A stretch of DNA of 64,000 bases from Pseudomonadota bacterium (GCA_023454395.1 JAEYFY010000323.1:4236-68235); one strand, 5' to 3'. Positions 55,457 to 64,000 are shown, counted from the stretch's first letter. Made by a program: numbers and translations. Notes: generated by a model not told the origin, from the letters alone.

Positions 55457-55775
55457 TCACCCATAATGGCATGTTGCGGTGAAGTATTATGAAGTTTCTT
55501 ATTGGATTGGTGTGCCATTTTGGGGGAACGGTTTAATACCAGAAGCCGTCAAAGAAATCAGTCGGCATAGCTTCGAAACACTGGAATTAGATAATTTATG
55601 GTGTGGCTATTTCGCTGATAATGAGAAGTCACAAAAGTCACAAGAAAAGTGTGGATTTAAATTTCATCACGTTATTGAAGAACAATACGCAGAATTTTTA
55701 GATGAAGTGAAAGTTGAAAATATTTGTCGCTTAACTAAAGAGGAGTGGGTTGAGATCCAAAAACAGACCTATTAA
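55457..55775 (+). pseudogene. 5'-truncated GNAT acetyltransferase remnant
   Basis: The segment [42 protein letters not shown] continues to EKCGFKFHHV, which is the C-terminal half of a RimJ/RimL-like N-acetyltransferase with its acetyl-CoA-binding strand. The N-terminal half is missing. Just upstream, [10 protein letters not shown] in another frame looks like the preceding strand, shifted at about 55484-55490. The remnant overlaps, head to head, the 5' region of the AraC gene, so a deletion or rearrangement probably joined them. Confidence 0.65.
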
Positions 55776-55778
55776 AAC

Positions 55779-55820
55779 AAAACACCAGATTGTGAAATTC
55801 ACATTATCTGGTGTTTTTTA
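55779..55820. terminator. Terminator between GNAT remnant and PLP enzyme
   Basis: AACACCAGAT pairs with ATCTGGTGTT, with an inner GTGAAATTCAC palindrome, followed by a T-run on the plus strand; A-rich on the other side, so it also serves the convergent gene. Confidence 0.87.
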
Positions 55821-55840
55821 ATATTAACAAGGCAATTTAA

Positions 55841-57124
55841 TTAAGCACTTGCTAATGCTTGGGATAAATCAGCAATTAAATCTTGTGGATTTTCTATTCC
55901 AATAGATAAACGAATAGTTGTGTCTTGAATGCCAATGCTATGTCGTAATGTTATTGGTACACCCGAATGCGTTGTTGAACCAGGATGACAAGCTAGAGAT
56001 TCCGTTCCACCCAGACTTACTGCAAGTTTAAAAATTTTCATTGCATTAAGAAAACGGAAAGCTTCACTTTCACCACCCACAATATCAAATGAGAAAGTTG
56101 ATCCTGCACCTGTACATTGTTTAGCAAAAACCTGAGCTTCAACAGAATTTTTATCGGCAAAAGGTAAATAATGAATTGCTTTTACTTTTTCGTGTTCACG
56201 CAGAAATTCTGCAACTAATAATGCATTCTGATTGGCTTTTTCCATTCTAATTTGTAACGTTTCTAAAGAACGGCCTAGCATCCAGCAAGAATGAGGATCT
56301 AATTGTGTCCCTATTGCCCCTCTTAATAATCTGATTTGATTAATAAGTTCACGAGATCCCATTGCAGCACCGGCGACTAAATCTGAATGTCCACCAACAT
56401 ATTTAGTTAAAGAATAGACTGAGACATCAGCACCTTGTTCTATCGGATGCTGATATACAGGGCCAAGTAATGTGTTATCACAGACAATAATAGGGCGATA
56501 GCCTTGCGCTTTTTCTAATTGGTCAGCAACGTTCTTTAATGCTCCAATATCAACTAATGAATTAGTCGGGTTTGCAGGAGTTTCTGCAAAAATAACGGAT
56601 ACGCGCCCTTTTTGACTGGCTTTATCTGCTTGTTCTTGAATAAGTGAAAGGTTTAGCCCATCAGTAAATGGTGTGGCTTGGATACTAAATTTAGCAAGTG
56701 TTTTGGCAATTAACGTCTCTGTTCCACCATAAAGCGGCTGTGAATGTAAAATAACATCACCGGGCTGTGTTAATGCCATTAATGTTGTGGTAATTGCGGA
56801 CATTCCTGATGAAAATAATACACAAGATTGTGTATTTTCATAAACAGCCAGTCTATCTTCAACAATTTCACTATTAGGTTGATTAAAGCGAGAATAAACT
56901 AAACCTGCCTTTTCACCTTCTGGTAAAGGTTTTCGACCACTTACGGTATCAAAAAAAGCTTTACCCTCTTCTGCACTTTTAAAAATAAAGGTAGATGTTA
57001 AAAATACAGGTGGTTTAACGGAGCCTTCAGAGAGTAATGGATCATAGCCATAACTCATCATTAGTGTTTCTGGTGATAGTTTATGCTCGCCGATATATTG
57101 TTTTTTCAATTGAGTGTCAGTCAT
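55841..57124 (-). CDS. Cystathionine gamma-synthase-family PLP enzyme
   Basis: This protein of about 427 residues belongs to the Cys/Met-metabolism PLP family (PF01053). Motifs: [10 protein letters not shown] (phosphate-binding Tyr/Arg), [33 protein letters not shown] with the PLP lysine, and [20 protein letters not shown]. It could be a gamma-synthase, a cystathionine beta-lyase or a methionine gamma-lyase; sequence alone does not decide. I chose ATG 57124 ([10 protein letters not shown]), where homology begins; the frame runs on to 57292 without a ribosome site. The next gene upstream encodes a MetQ-like binding protein, suggesting sulfur amino acid use. Confidence 0.83.
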   Translation of the reverse strand: MTDTQLKKQYIGEHKLSPETLMMSYGYDPLLSEGSVKPPVFLTSTFIFKSAEEGKAFFDTVSGRKPLPEGEKAGLVYSRFNQPNSEIVEDRLAVYENTQSCVLFSSGMSAITTTLMALTQPGDVILHSQPLYGGTETLIAKTLAKFSIQATPFTDGLNLSLIQEQADKASQKGRVSVIFAETPANPTNSLVDIGALKNVADQLEKAQGYRPIIVCDNTLLGPVYQHPIEQGADVSVYSLTKYVGGHSDLVAGAAMGSRELINQIRLLRGAIGTQLDPHSCWMLGRSLETLQIRMEKANQNALLVAEFLREHEKVKAIHYLPFADKNSVEAQVFAKQCTGAGSTFSFDIVGGESEAFRFLNAMKIFKLAVSLGGTESLACHPGSTTHSGVPITLRHSIGIQDTTIRLSIGIENPQDLIADLSQALASA

Positions 57125-57356
57125 TTTTTTATTTCTTATGTTTAATGAAGGATCTTTATCATACTGAAAAAAATTCATGTTGTTAGAATGTTTTATATAG
57201 AATAAAAACCAGCAGTTATATAAACATATCGAGTTTAAGCATAAATATAACGCTAAATAAAAGGTTCTATTCGTTGAGTGGTATTTAATCAAGGTGATTT
57301 GACTAAATAAAAGTTGATTATTCTAGTTAAAAAGAAGGAGAAAACAGTAGGATAAA

Positions 57357-57397
57357 CTTAAAGATAAAAAGAATGCGTGTCTCTTTTTACCTTTAAG
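57357..57397 (-). terminator. Hairpin after the MetQ-like gene
   Basis: CTTAAAG(A/G)TAAAAAGA arms pair at 15 of 16 positions across about 9 bases, starting 11 bp beyond the stop at 57408; T-rich sequence within the distal arm supports termination. Confidence 0.65.
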
Positions 57398-57407
57398 TTA
57401 AGGGACG

Positions 57408-58208
57408 TTACCAAGCTCTTACAGCATCACCTTTATACATTTCCTTGAATTTTAACTCGATTTGCCTTGAATGCAGAACTGAGACCAATTTTTTTATATT
57501 CTCATCATTTTTGTTATCTTCACGCGTCACAATAACATTAGCATAAGGTGAATTCTTATTTTCTAAGATTAATCCATCACGAGTTGCAATAAGCCCTACT
57601 TGAGAGGAAAAATTATTGTTGATTATAACCATTGTGATATTGGGATCATTTAATGCTTCAGTAAGCTTAGGTGAGTCTACTTCAACAAAAGTGATTTCTT
57701 TTGGGTTATAGATAATGTCATCTACTGTTGGCGTGAAACCAATATTATCATTAAGAGTAATGAGATTATTTTCTGCTAGTAATAAAAGTGCGCGCCCTTT
57801 CATGCTAGCTTCATTTGAGATTGCAACGACATCACCAGGTTTTAATTCATTTATATCGCTAATTTTTTTAGAATACGCGGCTAAAGGAAAGATATATGTT
57901 TTGCTGGCAATATGAAATTGGTAGCCATGCTCTTTTATTTGAGCTTGAAGATAAGGAATTGATTGAAACGCATTCGCATCAACTTCTTTATCGCTCAATG
58001 CCTTATTAGGCTGAACATAATCATTGAAAGCAACAACCTCAACATCTAACCCTTCAGTTAATTTCGCTAAACGAATTACTTCATCCCAAATCACTTGATC
58101 AGGCCCTGTATTAATTGCCACTTTTACTTTATGTGTATCTTCTTGTGAACAAGATACAGTAAATAGTGATATTGAGGCTAGAAGTAAACCTGTAATAATT
58201 TCCTTCAT
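57408..58208 (-). CDS. NlpA/MetQ-family substrate-binding lipoprotein
   Basis: This 266-residue protein has a lipoprotein signal (lipobox FTVSC, Cys20) and the NlpA/MetQ fold: EVVAFNDYVQPNKALSDKEVDANAFQSIPYLQ, GDVVAISNEASMKGRALLLLAE. MetQ proteins bind D/L-methionine for the MetNI importer. No metN or metI is adjacent, so it is an orphan that may dock to the genomic MetNI. It lies 283 bp upstream of the PLP enzyme on the same strand with a hairpin between. It could instead be an NlpA paralogue. Confidence 0.85.
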   Translation of the reverse strand: MKEIITGLLLASISLFTVSCSQEDTHKVKVAINTGPDQVIWDEVIRLAKLTEGLDVEVVAFNDYVQPNKALSDKEVDANAFQSIPYLQAQIKEHGYQFHIASKTYIFPLAAYSKKISDINELKPGDVVAISNEASMKGRALLLLAENNLITLNDNIGFTPTVDDIIYNPKEITFVEVDSPKLTEALNDPNITMVIINNNFSSQVGLIATRDGLILENKNSPYANVIVTREDNKNDENIKKLVSVLHSRQIELKFKEMYKGDAVRAW

Positions 58209-58385
58209 ATCTCCCTCTTAAACAGACTTTGATAAAACAGCGCCATAAAAATCATTTTGATTAAGAAATATCCTAACAGTAGATTAATAACAAGGAACAA
58301 GAAATGATACAAGTACCTAATGCAGATAAAGAAAGGAATATTATTTATATTTTCACAATACATTGTTTTATAAAACAAAAAAAGG

Positions 58386-58408
58386 ACACATCATAATATG
58401 ATGTGTTT
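58386..58408 (-). terminator. Terminator after the 180-residue exported protein
   Basis: On the minus strand ACACATCAT and ATGATGTGT pair and are followed by CCTTTTTTTG, 18 bp beyond the stop. Confidence 0.85.
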
Positions 58409-58425
58409 GTTATTTAATTGTAGAT

Positions 58426-58968
58426 TTATTCATTAATGATTTTGTCTATACAATTATCAGAATACGCATCTTCTACACTAAGATAAAATGATTCAGTTAC
58501 ACAATAGCTATTAAATCGCCATTTAAACTGAATTTCATCATCTTTTTTATGCTCTAAAATAGAATAACTTGAAAAGCGGATTGGCGTAGTTTTTTGTAGG
58601 TTGTTTCCTACTTTTTCAGCGCTTAACAATACAACGTGGTTTTTTTTCTCAATAAATTTGAAATCAGAGATAGTGATATCTGTACCTTTAATCTTATTGT
58701 TGAAAAGGCTCAACGCATTAGCATATATGGATGGAACAATATAAGCTTTTTGATCACTTCCTTTGATATAAACAGTTACCAGATCAACAAAGGTTGAATC
58801 ATTTAATGCTCGTCTAGATTTAACGACGACATCAGGAACACCATCACCATTAAAATCGATAAGATTTACTCCATATTCGAGTTGAATATCAGTTGCTGTT
58901 GAAACAAATGGTAACGATAAAAAAAGTAATCCTAGCCCAAGTTTTAATATATTACCCATTTTATTCAC
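58426..58968 (-). CDS. Exported protein, possibly CarG/CpmJ-like
   Basis: This 180-residue protein has a signal peptide ending FVSTA-TD. The mature part begins LEYGVNLIDFNGDGVPDVVV, where DFNGDGVPD is a DxNxDGxxD calcium-binding-like loop as in FG-GAP repeats. It continues with YANALSLF, ITISDFKFIEKKNHVVLLSAEK and two C-terminal cysteines that could form a disulfide. The overall pattern recalls the carbapenem-intrinsic-resistance proteins CarG/CpmJ, but I rely on memory of that family and hold this loosely. It stands as a single gene with its own terminator. Confidence 0.5.
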   Translation of the reverse strand: MNKMGNILKLGLGLLFLSLPFVSTATDIQLEYGVNLIDFNGDGVPDVVVKSRRALNDSTFVDLVTVYIKGSDQKAYIVPSIYANALSLFNNKIKGTDITISDFKFIEKKNHVVLLSAEKVGNNLQKTTPIRFSSYSILEHKKDDEIQFKWRFNSYCVTESFYLSVEDAYSDNCIDKIINE

Positions 58969-59164
58969 TTCTTTGTTGCTTATTACTTGTGCATCAGACT
59001 ACTTTGTAACAGTAATTAGTCAAGGGGTTTTATGTTTCAAAACAATACAAAATTTACATTTATATCATATATAAATTATTTTCATGGTAACCACTATACT
59101 TATTTGACTATTATAAAAAGAATGTATTTTTAGTGATTATATTTTTTAGATTTGAAATTTACCT

Positions 59165-59545
59165 TTAATATAGAGCAATATAATTTTTAAGGTCGCTAAT
59201 TCTTTCTTTCGTTTTATCTTTTAAGCAACTGCTATATACCATTGGTGCCAAACTTCCACCTTGATAATAGTCAGCTTCATATTGGCAAGAGAGGTCTCTA
59301 AAATTAATCCAAACCAATTGGGCTTGTTTAAGCTGAGCTTTTCGACCACCATCTAATTTGGTGTAATATTGTTGATAAACATGGTTAAGCTCTTCATCCT
59401 TTTGTTGAAAATCTTGATATGCACATTGATTAATTTCAGTCTGGGTTGCTGCATTTCGACAATCAAAATTATCTGCTTGTAAATGTATAGACCAAAATAG
59501 TATACCGCCAGATATTGCACCGAATAGGATAAGTTTTTTCATCAC
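59165..59545 (-). CDS. LprI/DUF1311-family exported protein
   Basis: This 126-residue protein has a signal peptide (LILFGAISGGILFWSIHLQA-DN). The mature domain has the DUF1311 pattern: DCRNAATQTEINQCAYQDFQQKDEELNHVYQQYY, then QAQLVWINFRDLSCQYEAD and a final Cys. LprI-type members inhibit lysozyme, so a role in resisting host lysozyme is plausible but unproven here. It lies downstream of the CarG-like gene's promoter region on the same strand, as a separate unit. Confidence 0.82.
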   Translation of the reverse strand: MMKKLILFGAISGGILFWSIHLQADNFDCRNAATQTEINQCAYQDFQQKDEELNHVYQQYYTKLDGGRKAQLKQAQLVWINFRDLSCQYEADYYQGGSLAPMVYSSCLKDKTKERISDLKNYIALY

Positions 59546-60053
59546 ACAGTCCTTTTTTTGATTAAAAATATCGCTAAAGATATTTACTTTATTCCTTTAC
59601 TACTTAATTTAAAGATAAAAACAAAGTAAGCTATTTATCATTTTAGCAAAATTTCCTAGATGACAATTACGTGAGGACAATACAAAAACACGCTATTTTA
59701 AACAATCCAATTTAGATGAAAATATTTAATTCTGAGCAATTATGCTAATATTTAGTTTGGAGAAAATATCTATTTAATACAAATTTAAAAAAATGATAAC
59801 TCAATATCTTTTTTCTTTAACAATAAATACCATTTGTAAAAAAATAAGTAAAATAGTAGTCATATTCTATTGTTTGGTTTTTTGTATTGAATCACTTTTA
59901 TTGAAATACCTAATCAATCTTACTTTAACAAGAAACTTGTTTTGTCAGCGCCTACTTAAGCAAGATTTAATAAAATCACTTTAATTAATTAGACTAACCA
60001 GTCTAATTTATAATACTCACAGGTCCATGTGCCCATGGTAGATTTTTCAAGAT
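59546..60053. other. AT-rich gap without a convincing gene
   Basis: About 500 bp upstream of the hydrolase remnant. A 63-codon frame at 59793-59984 has no ribosome site and no recognisable composition. ATTAGACTAACCAGTCTAAT at about 59989-60008 is a short palindrome and could be a small operator. Confidence 0.5.
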
Positions 60054-60260
60054 ATGAAAAAATATTTCAAATCAATTTAGTTTTGTTTAGGGCTTGTCAC
60101 TCTTATTTTTGTGATAATCATTCGTGGTGGTCAGTATTCTGATTTTGAATTGAATGAGCATGCATCTACGATAACACCGATTAGTTTTGCTTATAAAATA
60201 GACACTTTATCTGGAACATTAATTTTACCTAATCAGGGCAATACAGTAGATAATGCCTAA
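60054..60260 (+). pseudogene. Decayed alpha/beta-hydrolase N-terminus
   Basis: From an ATG at 60054 the frame reads MKKYFKSI, an in-frame TAG at 60078-60080, then a hydrophobic stretch (LGLVTLIFVIIIRGG). It goes on to TPISFAYKIDTLSGTLILPNQGNTVDNA and a stop at 60260. The YKIDTLSGTLILP segment is typical of the start of exported alpha/beta hydrolases, just before the oxyanion HG motif, which is absent here. The gene therefore has a nonsense codon and a lost 3' part. Confidence 0.6.
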
Positions 60261-60297
60261 ATGAGCGTTGCTCTTTAGGCGTTAAAGTGTAAAAACA

Positions 60298-61647
60298 TTA
60301 TAAATCAATTTGATACTCAATAATTTCTCTGATTTTTATTAATGCATCACGCAATAAATTAATATCAATTGAAGCTAGTGCAATACGAATTGCATGAGGA
60401 ATATTGGGCGTTGTGGCATAAGGTTCCGCGGTTGCAACAGATATTTGTAACTGATGTAATGAAGCAACAATTTTATCGGCTCTAACTTCTTCAGGTAAAG
60501 GTATCCATAAAAAATAAGAAGTTGGATGATGAATATAAGAAAGCCCTTCAAATATCTCACTCACTATTTTTTGTCGCTGCTGTGCATCTTTGCGTAATAA
60601 ACGTTCTAATTTATCAACAACCCCGTCTTTCACCCATTGGCAGACAATGGAAGTCATTAGTGCCGGTGTATTCCATGTAGTTACTCTCATTGAACGCTCT
60701 AACGATGAAATAGAGTTTGTCGGAGCAACAATAAACCCCACTCTTAACCCAGAAGCGATATTTTTAGAAAATCCCGAAATATAAAATGTAATATCTGGCG
60801 CTAAGGTAACAATTGAAGGTGGTGCTTTGTTAACTAGAAAAGCATAAGTCGCGTCTTCAATGATCATAAAATGATATTTTCTTGCCAAAGTAATTAATTG
60901 TTGTCGCTGTTTTAATGTTAATACCCAGCCCATTGGATTATGAAGTGTGGGAATACAATACAGTGCGCGTATTGCCCTTTTTTTGCATAGCTCTTCCAGT
61001 TTATCTAAATCTGTTCCTGTAGGTGTTATGGGAATGGGTAATATTTCCAAATGATGAGCGAGTGCCGCCAATTTAAATCCGGGATAACTTAATGCATCTA
61101 CCGCTACAACATCTCCCGGTTTTAAAGCGCTTAATAATGTAATCGCGATACCTTGTTGTGCGCCGTTAGTAATAATAATATTTTCAGGTTCAACAGTGAT
61201 TTCTTTACTTTTAAGATATTGAGAAATCACGATTTTATCGTGTAGTTTGCCGCTATGTGGCTGATAGCGAAGTAATGATTCAATTTCGCCTGATGTCGAT
61301 AATCTTTTTAGCTCGGTACGTAATAATTCAGCTTGAATAGGCAATGAGGGATAATTGAAATTAAGATCCAACATATCAGCTGCCGTAGGATTTTCTATTC
61401 CATGATTTAGCGGAAGTGACAATTCACGAACAAAAGTTCCTCTCCCTGTTTCACCAATGATCAAGCCCATACTTTCTAATTCAGCATAGACACGGCTTGC
61501 TGTTGCAAGAGACATTTTATGCTCTGCGGCTAAATGTCGATGTGTGGGTAAACGCGTACCGGGTAATAATTTACCTATACGTATTTCACTCGCTAATTTA
61601 TCAACTAAAGACTTATAACGGGGCTGAACCATTGACATTGTATCCAT
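60298..61647 (-). CDS. MocR-type GntR/aminotransferase regulator
   Basis: This regulator of about 449 residues fuses an N-terminal GntR winged helix (KLLPGTRLPTHRHLAAEHKMSLATASRVYAELESMGLI) to a class I aminotransferase domain from about residue 95. NGAQQGI, NPMGWVLTL and SGFSKNIASGLRVGF (PLP lysine) are present. MocR proteins sense PLP or an amino acid derivative. I place the start at ATG 61647; the frame extends to 61680 but that region holds a palindrome that looks like its operator. It is divergent from an EamA exporter, its probable target. Confidence 0.82.
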   Translation of the reverse strand: MDTMSMVQPRYKSLVDKLASEIRIGKLLPGTRLPTHRHLAAEHKMSLATASRVYAELESMGLIIGETGRGTFVRELSLPLNHGIENPTAADMLDLNFNYPSLPIQAELLRTELKRLSTSGEIESLLRYQPHSGKLHDKIVISQYLKSKEITVEPENIIITNGAQQGIAITLLSALKPGDVVAVDALSYPGFKLAALAHHLEILPIPITPTGTDLDKLEELCKKRAIRALYCIPTLHNPMGWVLTLKQRQQLITLARKYHFMIIEDATYAFLVNKAPPSIVTLAPDITFYISGFSKNIASGLRVGFIVAPTNSISSLERSMRVTTWNTPALMTSIVCQWVKDGVVDKLERLLRKDAQQRQKIVSEIFEGLSYIHHPTSYFLWIPLPEEVRADKIVASLHQLQISVATAEPYATTPNIPHAIRIALASIDINLLRDALIKIREIIEYQIDL

Positions 61648-61667
61648 GACAATTATTTGATTGTCAT
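61646..61667. promoter_or_regulatory. Probable MocR operator
   Basis: ATGACAAT-TATTTG-ATTGTCAT is a perfect 8-bp inverted repeat with a 6-bp spacer at the start of the MocR gene, about 150 bp before the divergent EamA gene. Confidence 0.65.
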
Positions 61668-61813
61668 AATTGTGTTCCATAAGATGGAATTCAGCAAGTT
61701 ACATCGTAGATACAAGTTTTATATAAATAGATTTTTATATATCTGTTGCTATTGCAAAAATTGTAATTAATTGTTTTTTATTGAAATTTATCATAATAAA
61801 AATGGAAAATCGT

Positions 61814-62689
61814 ATGCAACAAATGAAGCAAAAAGAGCGGAAAAATGGCTGGATAAATGGATTTATAGGTATGTTGATTTTTAGTGGATCTTTACCCGCA
61901 ACAAAAGCGGCTGTATTAGGTTTTGATCCCTTATTTTTAACCGCGGCAAGAGCAACAATTGCAGGGCTATTATCTTTAGCAATGTTGCTGTTATATAAAG
62001 AAAAACTACCTACCTTTAAACAGTGGATTTCATTAACGGTTGTCTCATTAGGTGTTGTTGTCGGTTTTCCATTATTAACGGCGATTGCGCTACAAGAAAT
62101 AACCTCAGCACACTCCCTTGTTTTTTTAGCTTTATTACCGTTATCTACGGCAATTTTTGCGGTAATACGGGGTGGCGAAAAGCCTCGCCCTATTTTTTGG
62201 TTTTTCTCTATTATTGGTAGTTTATTGGTGATGGGCTATGCTATTTCTCAAGGCGGAGCATCATCGTTCAGCGCAGATTTATTAATGATAGCGTCAGTCA
62301 TCGTTTGTGGTTTAGGTTATGCCGAAGGAGCGACTTTAACGAGAGCATTAGGCGGATGGCAGGTTATCTGTTGGGCATTGATTGTATCTTTACCTCCAAT
62401 GCTTATTCTTAGCTTTATTCTTATGCCTGAACATCTCGCTACAATTAGTATTTCGGCATGGGTAGGCTTAGGCTATGTCTCGCTTTTTAGTATGTTGATT
62501 GGTTTTATATTTTGGTACAAAGGATTATCGCAAGGTGGGATCGCGGCAGTAGGACAACTTCAATTATTGCAACCATTCTTTGGGTTAGGCTTTGCTGCTG
62601 TATTGCTTCATGAATCTGTCAATTTATTGATGTTATTAGTCACCATTGGTGTTATTTTTTGTGTTGCTGGCTCCAGAAAATATGCTTAA
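61814..62689 (+). CDS. EamA-family (DMT) exporter
   Basis: This ten-segment transporter of about 291 residues has two EamA repeats (first with GMLIFSGSLPATKAAVLGFDP, second with IASVIVCGLGYAEGATLTRALGGW). I chose ATG 61814 because GGAA lies 6 bases upstream; other in-frame starts are TTG 61781, ATG 61802 and ATG 61823. Divergent from a MocR regulator, a pairing often seen for amino acid or PLP-precursor exporters, but the substrate is unknown. Confidence 0.83.
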   Translation: MQQMKQKERKNGWINGFIGMLIFSGSLPATKAAVLGFDPLFLTAARATIAGLLSLAMLLLYKEKLPTFKQWISLTVVSLGVVVGFPLLTAIALQEITSAHSLVFLALLPLSTAIFAVIRGGEKPRPIFWFFSIIGSLLVMGYAISQGGASSFSADLLMIASVIVCGLGYAEGATLTRALGGWQVICWALIVSLPPMLILSFILMPEHLATISISAWVGLGYVSLFSMLIGFIFWYKGLSQGGIAAVGQLQLLQPFFGLGFAAVLLHESVNLLMLLVTIGVIFCVAGSRKYA

Positions 62690-62703
62690 TTAAAAGCTTG
62701 CTT

Positions 62704-62745
62704 TTAAAAACTATATTTTTAAAACTATATTTTTAAAACTATAAA
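62704..62745. repeat. Short tandem repeat TAAAACTATATTTT
   Basis: A 14-15-bp unit is repeated nearly three times directly after the EamA gene and just before its terminator. Confidence 0.75.
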
Positions 62746-62782
62746 ACACGCTAAATAGGGTTATTTAGCGTGTTTTGTTTTT
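62743..62782. terminator. Terminator between EamA gene and ddlA
   Basis: AAAACACGCTAAATA pairs with TATTTAGCGTGTTTT around GGGT and is followed by GTTTTTT. Confidence 0.9.
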
Positions 62783-62889
62783 TGAGAACCAAAAGTGAGT
62801 GCTTTGCGCCCTTCTTTAAACGTAATAACGTTAAAGACAGATGATCAAGGTGTGTGATTTTTATCAAGCTCTCACTTTTTATATATCAA

Positions 62890-63990
62890 TTAAATTTCAC
62901 ACTTGGTTTTTAAAATAGCCGTTTTTCTATGATGATCTAGTGCTAACTCAATTAATTTAGTAATTAATGATTGATAGCCTAAACCTGCACTCTGCCATAA
63001 TTTTGGATACATACTAATATTGGTAAAACCAGGTAGTGTATTTATTTCGTTAATCACAACACGATTATCTTGCGTTAAGAACACATCTACACGAGCCATA
63101 CCTAAGCAATTAAGCACACGGTATGCTTTTAATGCAACTTGGCGAATATGCAAACTTGTATTTTCATCCATTACCGCTGGGACAATAACTTTAGCACCGT
63201 CTTCATCAATATATTTTGTGTTATAGGCATAGAAAGCATCGTTTAATACGATTTCACCACAAGGACTAACTTCAGGATCTTCATTACCTAAAACAGCACA
63301 CTCTATTTCACGACCTACAATAGCACTTTCAACAATTACTTTAAGATCGTATTCAAAAGCCATTTCTAATGCTGCACTGAATTCTTCTTCATTATTAACT
63401 TTGCTAATTCCTACAGAAGAACCTAGGTTTGCTGGCTTTATAAATAAAGGAAGCCCTAATTGGCGAACCATTTCGTTGTAAGGAATGTCATTAATTTGAT
63501 GCGCCATAATAGTAATAAATGGGGCAACCGCTAAACCTGCACCATCAAGTAGGCGTTTAGTAATATCTTTGTCCATGCAAGCTGCTGAACTCATGATATT
63601 TGGCCCTACATAAGGCATATCAATCATGTGTAATAAGCCTTGAAGTGTTCCATCTTCACCGTACGCACCATGGACAATTGGGAATACAACATCAATTTGA
63701 GGTAATGCCTGACCATCTTCAAGTGAAATAAATTGGTTTTTTACACTACCAGGAATAATAGCAACCGCTCTTAAAGGTTTGCTTAATGAAATAGTTTTAG
63801 GATTATCGCTATTTAGTAAGTAGTCAGTTTCTGAATATTCATGCCACTGACCTTGTTCATTAATACCGATTAAGCAAAGGTCGAATTTCGTTCGATCTAA
63901 TTCATTAATAATATTTTTTGCTGACTGTAATGAAACTTGATGTTCTGTGGATTTACCACCAAAAATAATAGCGACTCTTAATTTACTCAT
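62890..63990 (-). CDS. ddlA: D-alanine--D-alanine ligase A
   Basis: This 366-residue ATP-grasp ligase matches DdlA (364 residues in E. coli). Motifs: FGGKSTEHQVSLQSA, FPIVHGAYGEDGTLQG, KPANLGSSVGISK, ESAIVGREIECAVLG, MARVDVFL and NEINTLPGFTNISMYPKLW. It joins two D-alanines for peptidoglycan precursor synthesis in the cytoplasm. The whole gene is inside the window, with its start at 63990. Confidence 0.93.
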   Translation of the reverse strand: MSKLRVAIIFGGKSTEHQVSLQSAKNIINELDRTKFDLCLIGINEQGQWHEYSETDYLLNSDNPKTISLSKPLRAVAIIPGSVKNQFISLEDGQALPQIDVVFPIVHGAYGEDGTLQGLLHMIDMPYVGPNIMSSAACMDKDITKRLLDGAGLAVAPFITIMAHQINDIPYNEMVRQLGLPLFIKPANLGSSVGISKVNNEEEFSAALEMAFEYDLKVIVESAIVGREIECAVLGNEDPEVSPCGEIVLNDAFYAYNTKYIDEDGAKVIVPAVMDENTSLHIRQVALKAYRVLNCLGMARVDVFLTQDNRVVINEINTLPGFTNISMYPKLWQSAGLGYQSLITKLIELALDHHRKTAILKTKCEI

Positions 63991-64000
63991 TTTCTAACCT

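Noticed and set aside
59793-59984. 63-codon hydrophobic open frame on the plus strand
   Set aside because: No ribosome site, AT-driven composition and no recognisable motif; frames of this length are expected by chance in such AT-rich DNA.

Overview
The window is AT-rich gammaproteobacterial chromosome. Gene content and protein similarity point to Morganellaceae, most likely Proteus. Near-E. coli orthologues (yegD, mnmH, yidZ, yaiI, ybiT, ydeE, nifJ, ddlA) sit among accessory transport and resistance genes. I see no rRNA, tRNA, insertion sequence, prophage or CRISPR array. Species and all homology calls rest on recalled family features, not a search.

Layout. 1-6.2 kb: 5' end of a threonine-aldolase-like gene, a three-copy 95-bp tandem repeat, yegD, a LysR regulator divergent from a paired DUF606 membrane-protein system, a DUF6122 membrane protein and a secreted choloylglycine-hydrolase-family enzyme. 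6.2-10.9 kb: a four-gene tripartite efflux operon (YtcA-HlyD-FUSC-TolC). 11.1-21.3 kb: mnmH, DUF4184, a frameshifted mdtL followed by yidZ, a MuiA-like protein, an exported amidohydrolase, yaiI, and an EamA exporter divergent from a MarR regulator with two visible operators. 21.4-27.1 kb: a Fur-controlled heme cluster (receptor, heme-binding protein, HutW/ChuW, HutX, ChuY) built for anaerobic heme breakdown but lacking the permease and ATPase. 27.3 kb: ybiT.

29.0-31.7 kb holds the most striking gene. It is a very AT-rich 888-residue protein whose N-terminus carries the ITIGN...W(D/E)KIKDFF signature of the Salmonella SPI-2 translocated effectors (SifA, SseJ, SspH2 family), followed by apparent repeats of that module, a lysine/glutamate-rich tetrapeptide repeat and one ankyrin-like motif. 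It looks like an undescribed type III effector.

31.9-42.5 kb is a ferric-siderophore region: a TonB receptor, a Tat-exported binding protein and a SUMF1/C-type-lectin-fold protein, then an fhuA-C-D-B-like operon. The first promoter carries a Fur-like site next to a 15-bp inverted repeat. That repeat matches, at 14 of 15 positions in the opposite orientation, the operator between a TetR gene and a DHA2 drug exporter 13 kb away, which suggests cross-regulation.

42.5-50.2 kb holds regulator/exporter pairs (TetR-MFS twice, LysR, ydeE) and an isolated second copy of accA with altered active-site motifs. 50.3-64 kb holds nifJ, an AraC-phosphoesterase pair abutting a decayed acetyltransferase, a cystathionine gamma-synthase-family enzyme next to an orphan MetQ-like lipoprotein, two small exported proteins (one possibly CarG-like, one LprI-like), a decayed alpha/beta-hydrolase, a MocR regulator divergent from an EamA exporter, and ddlA.
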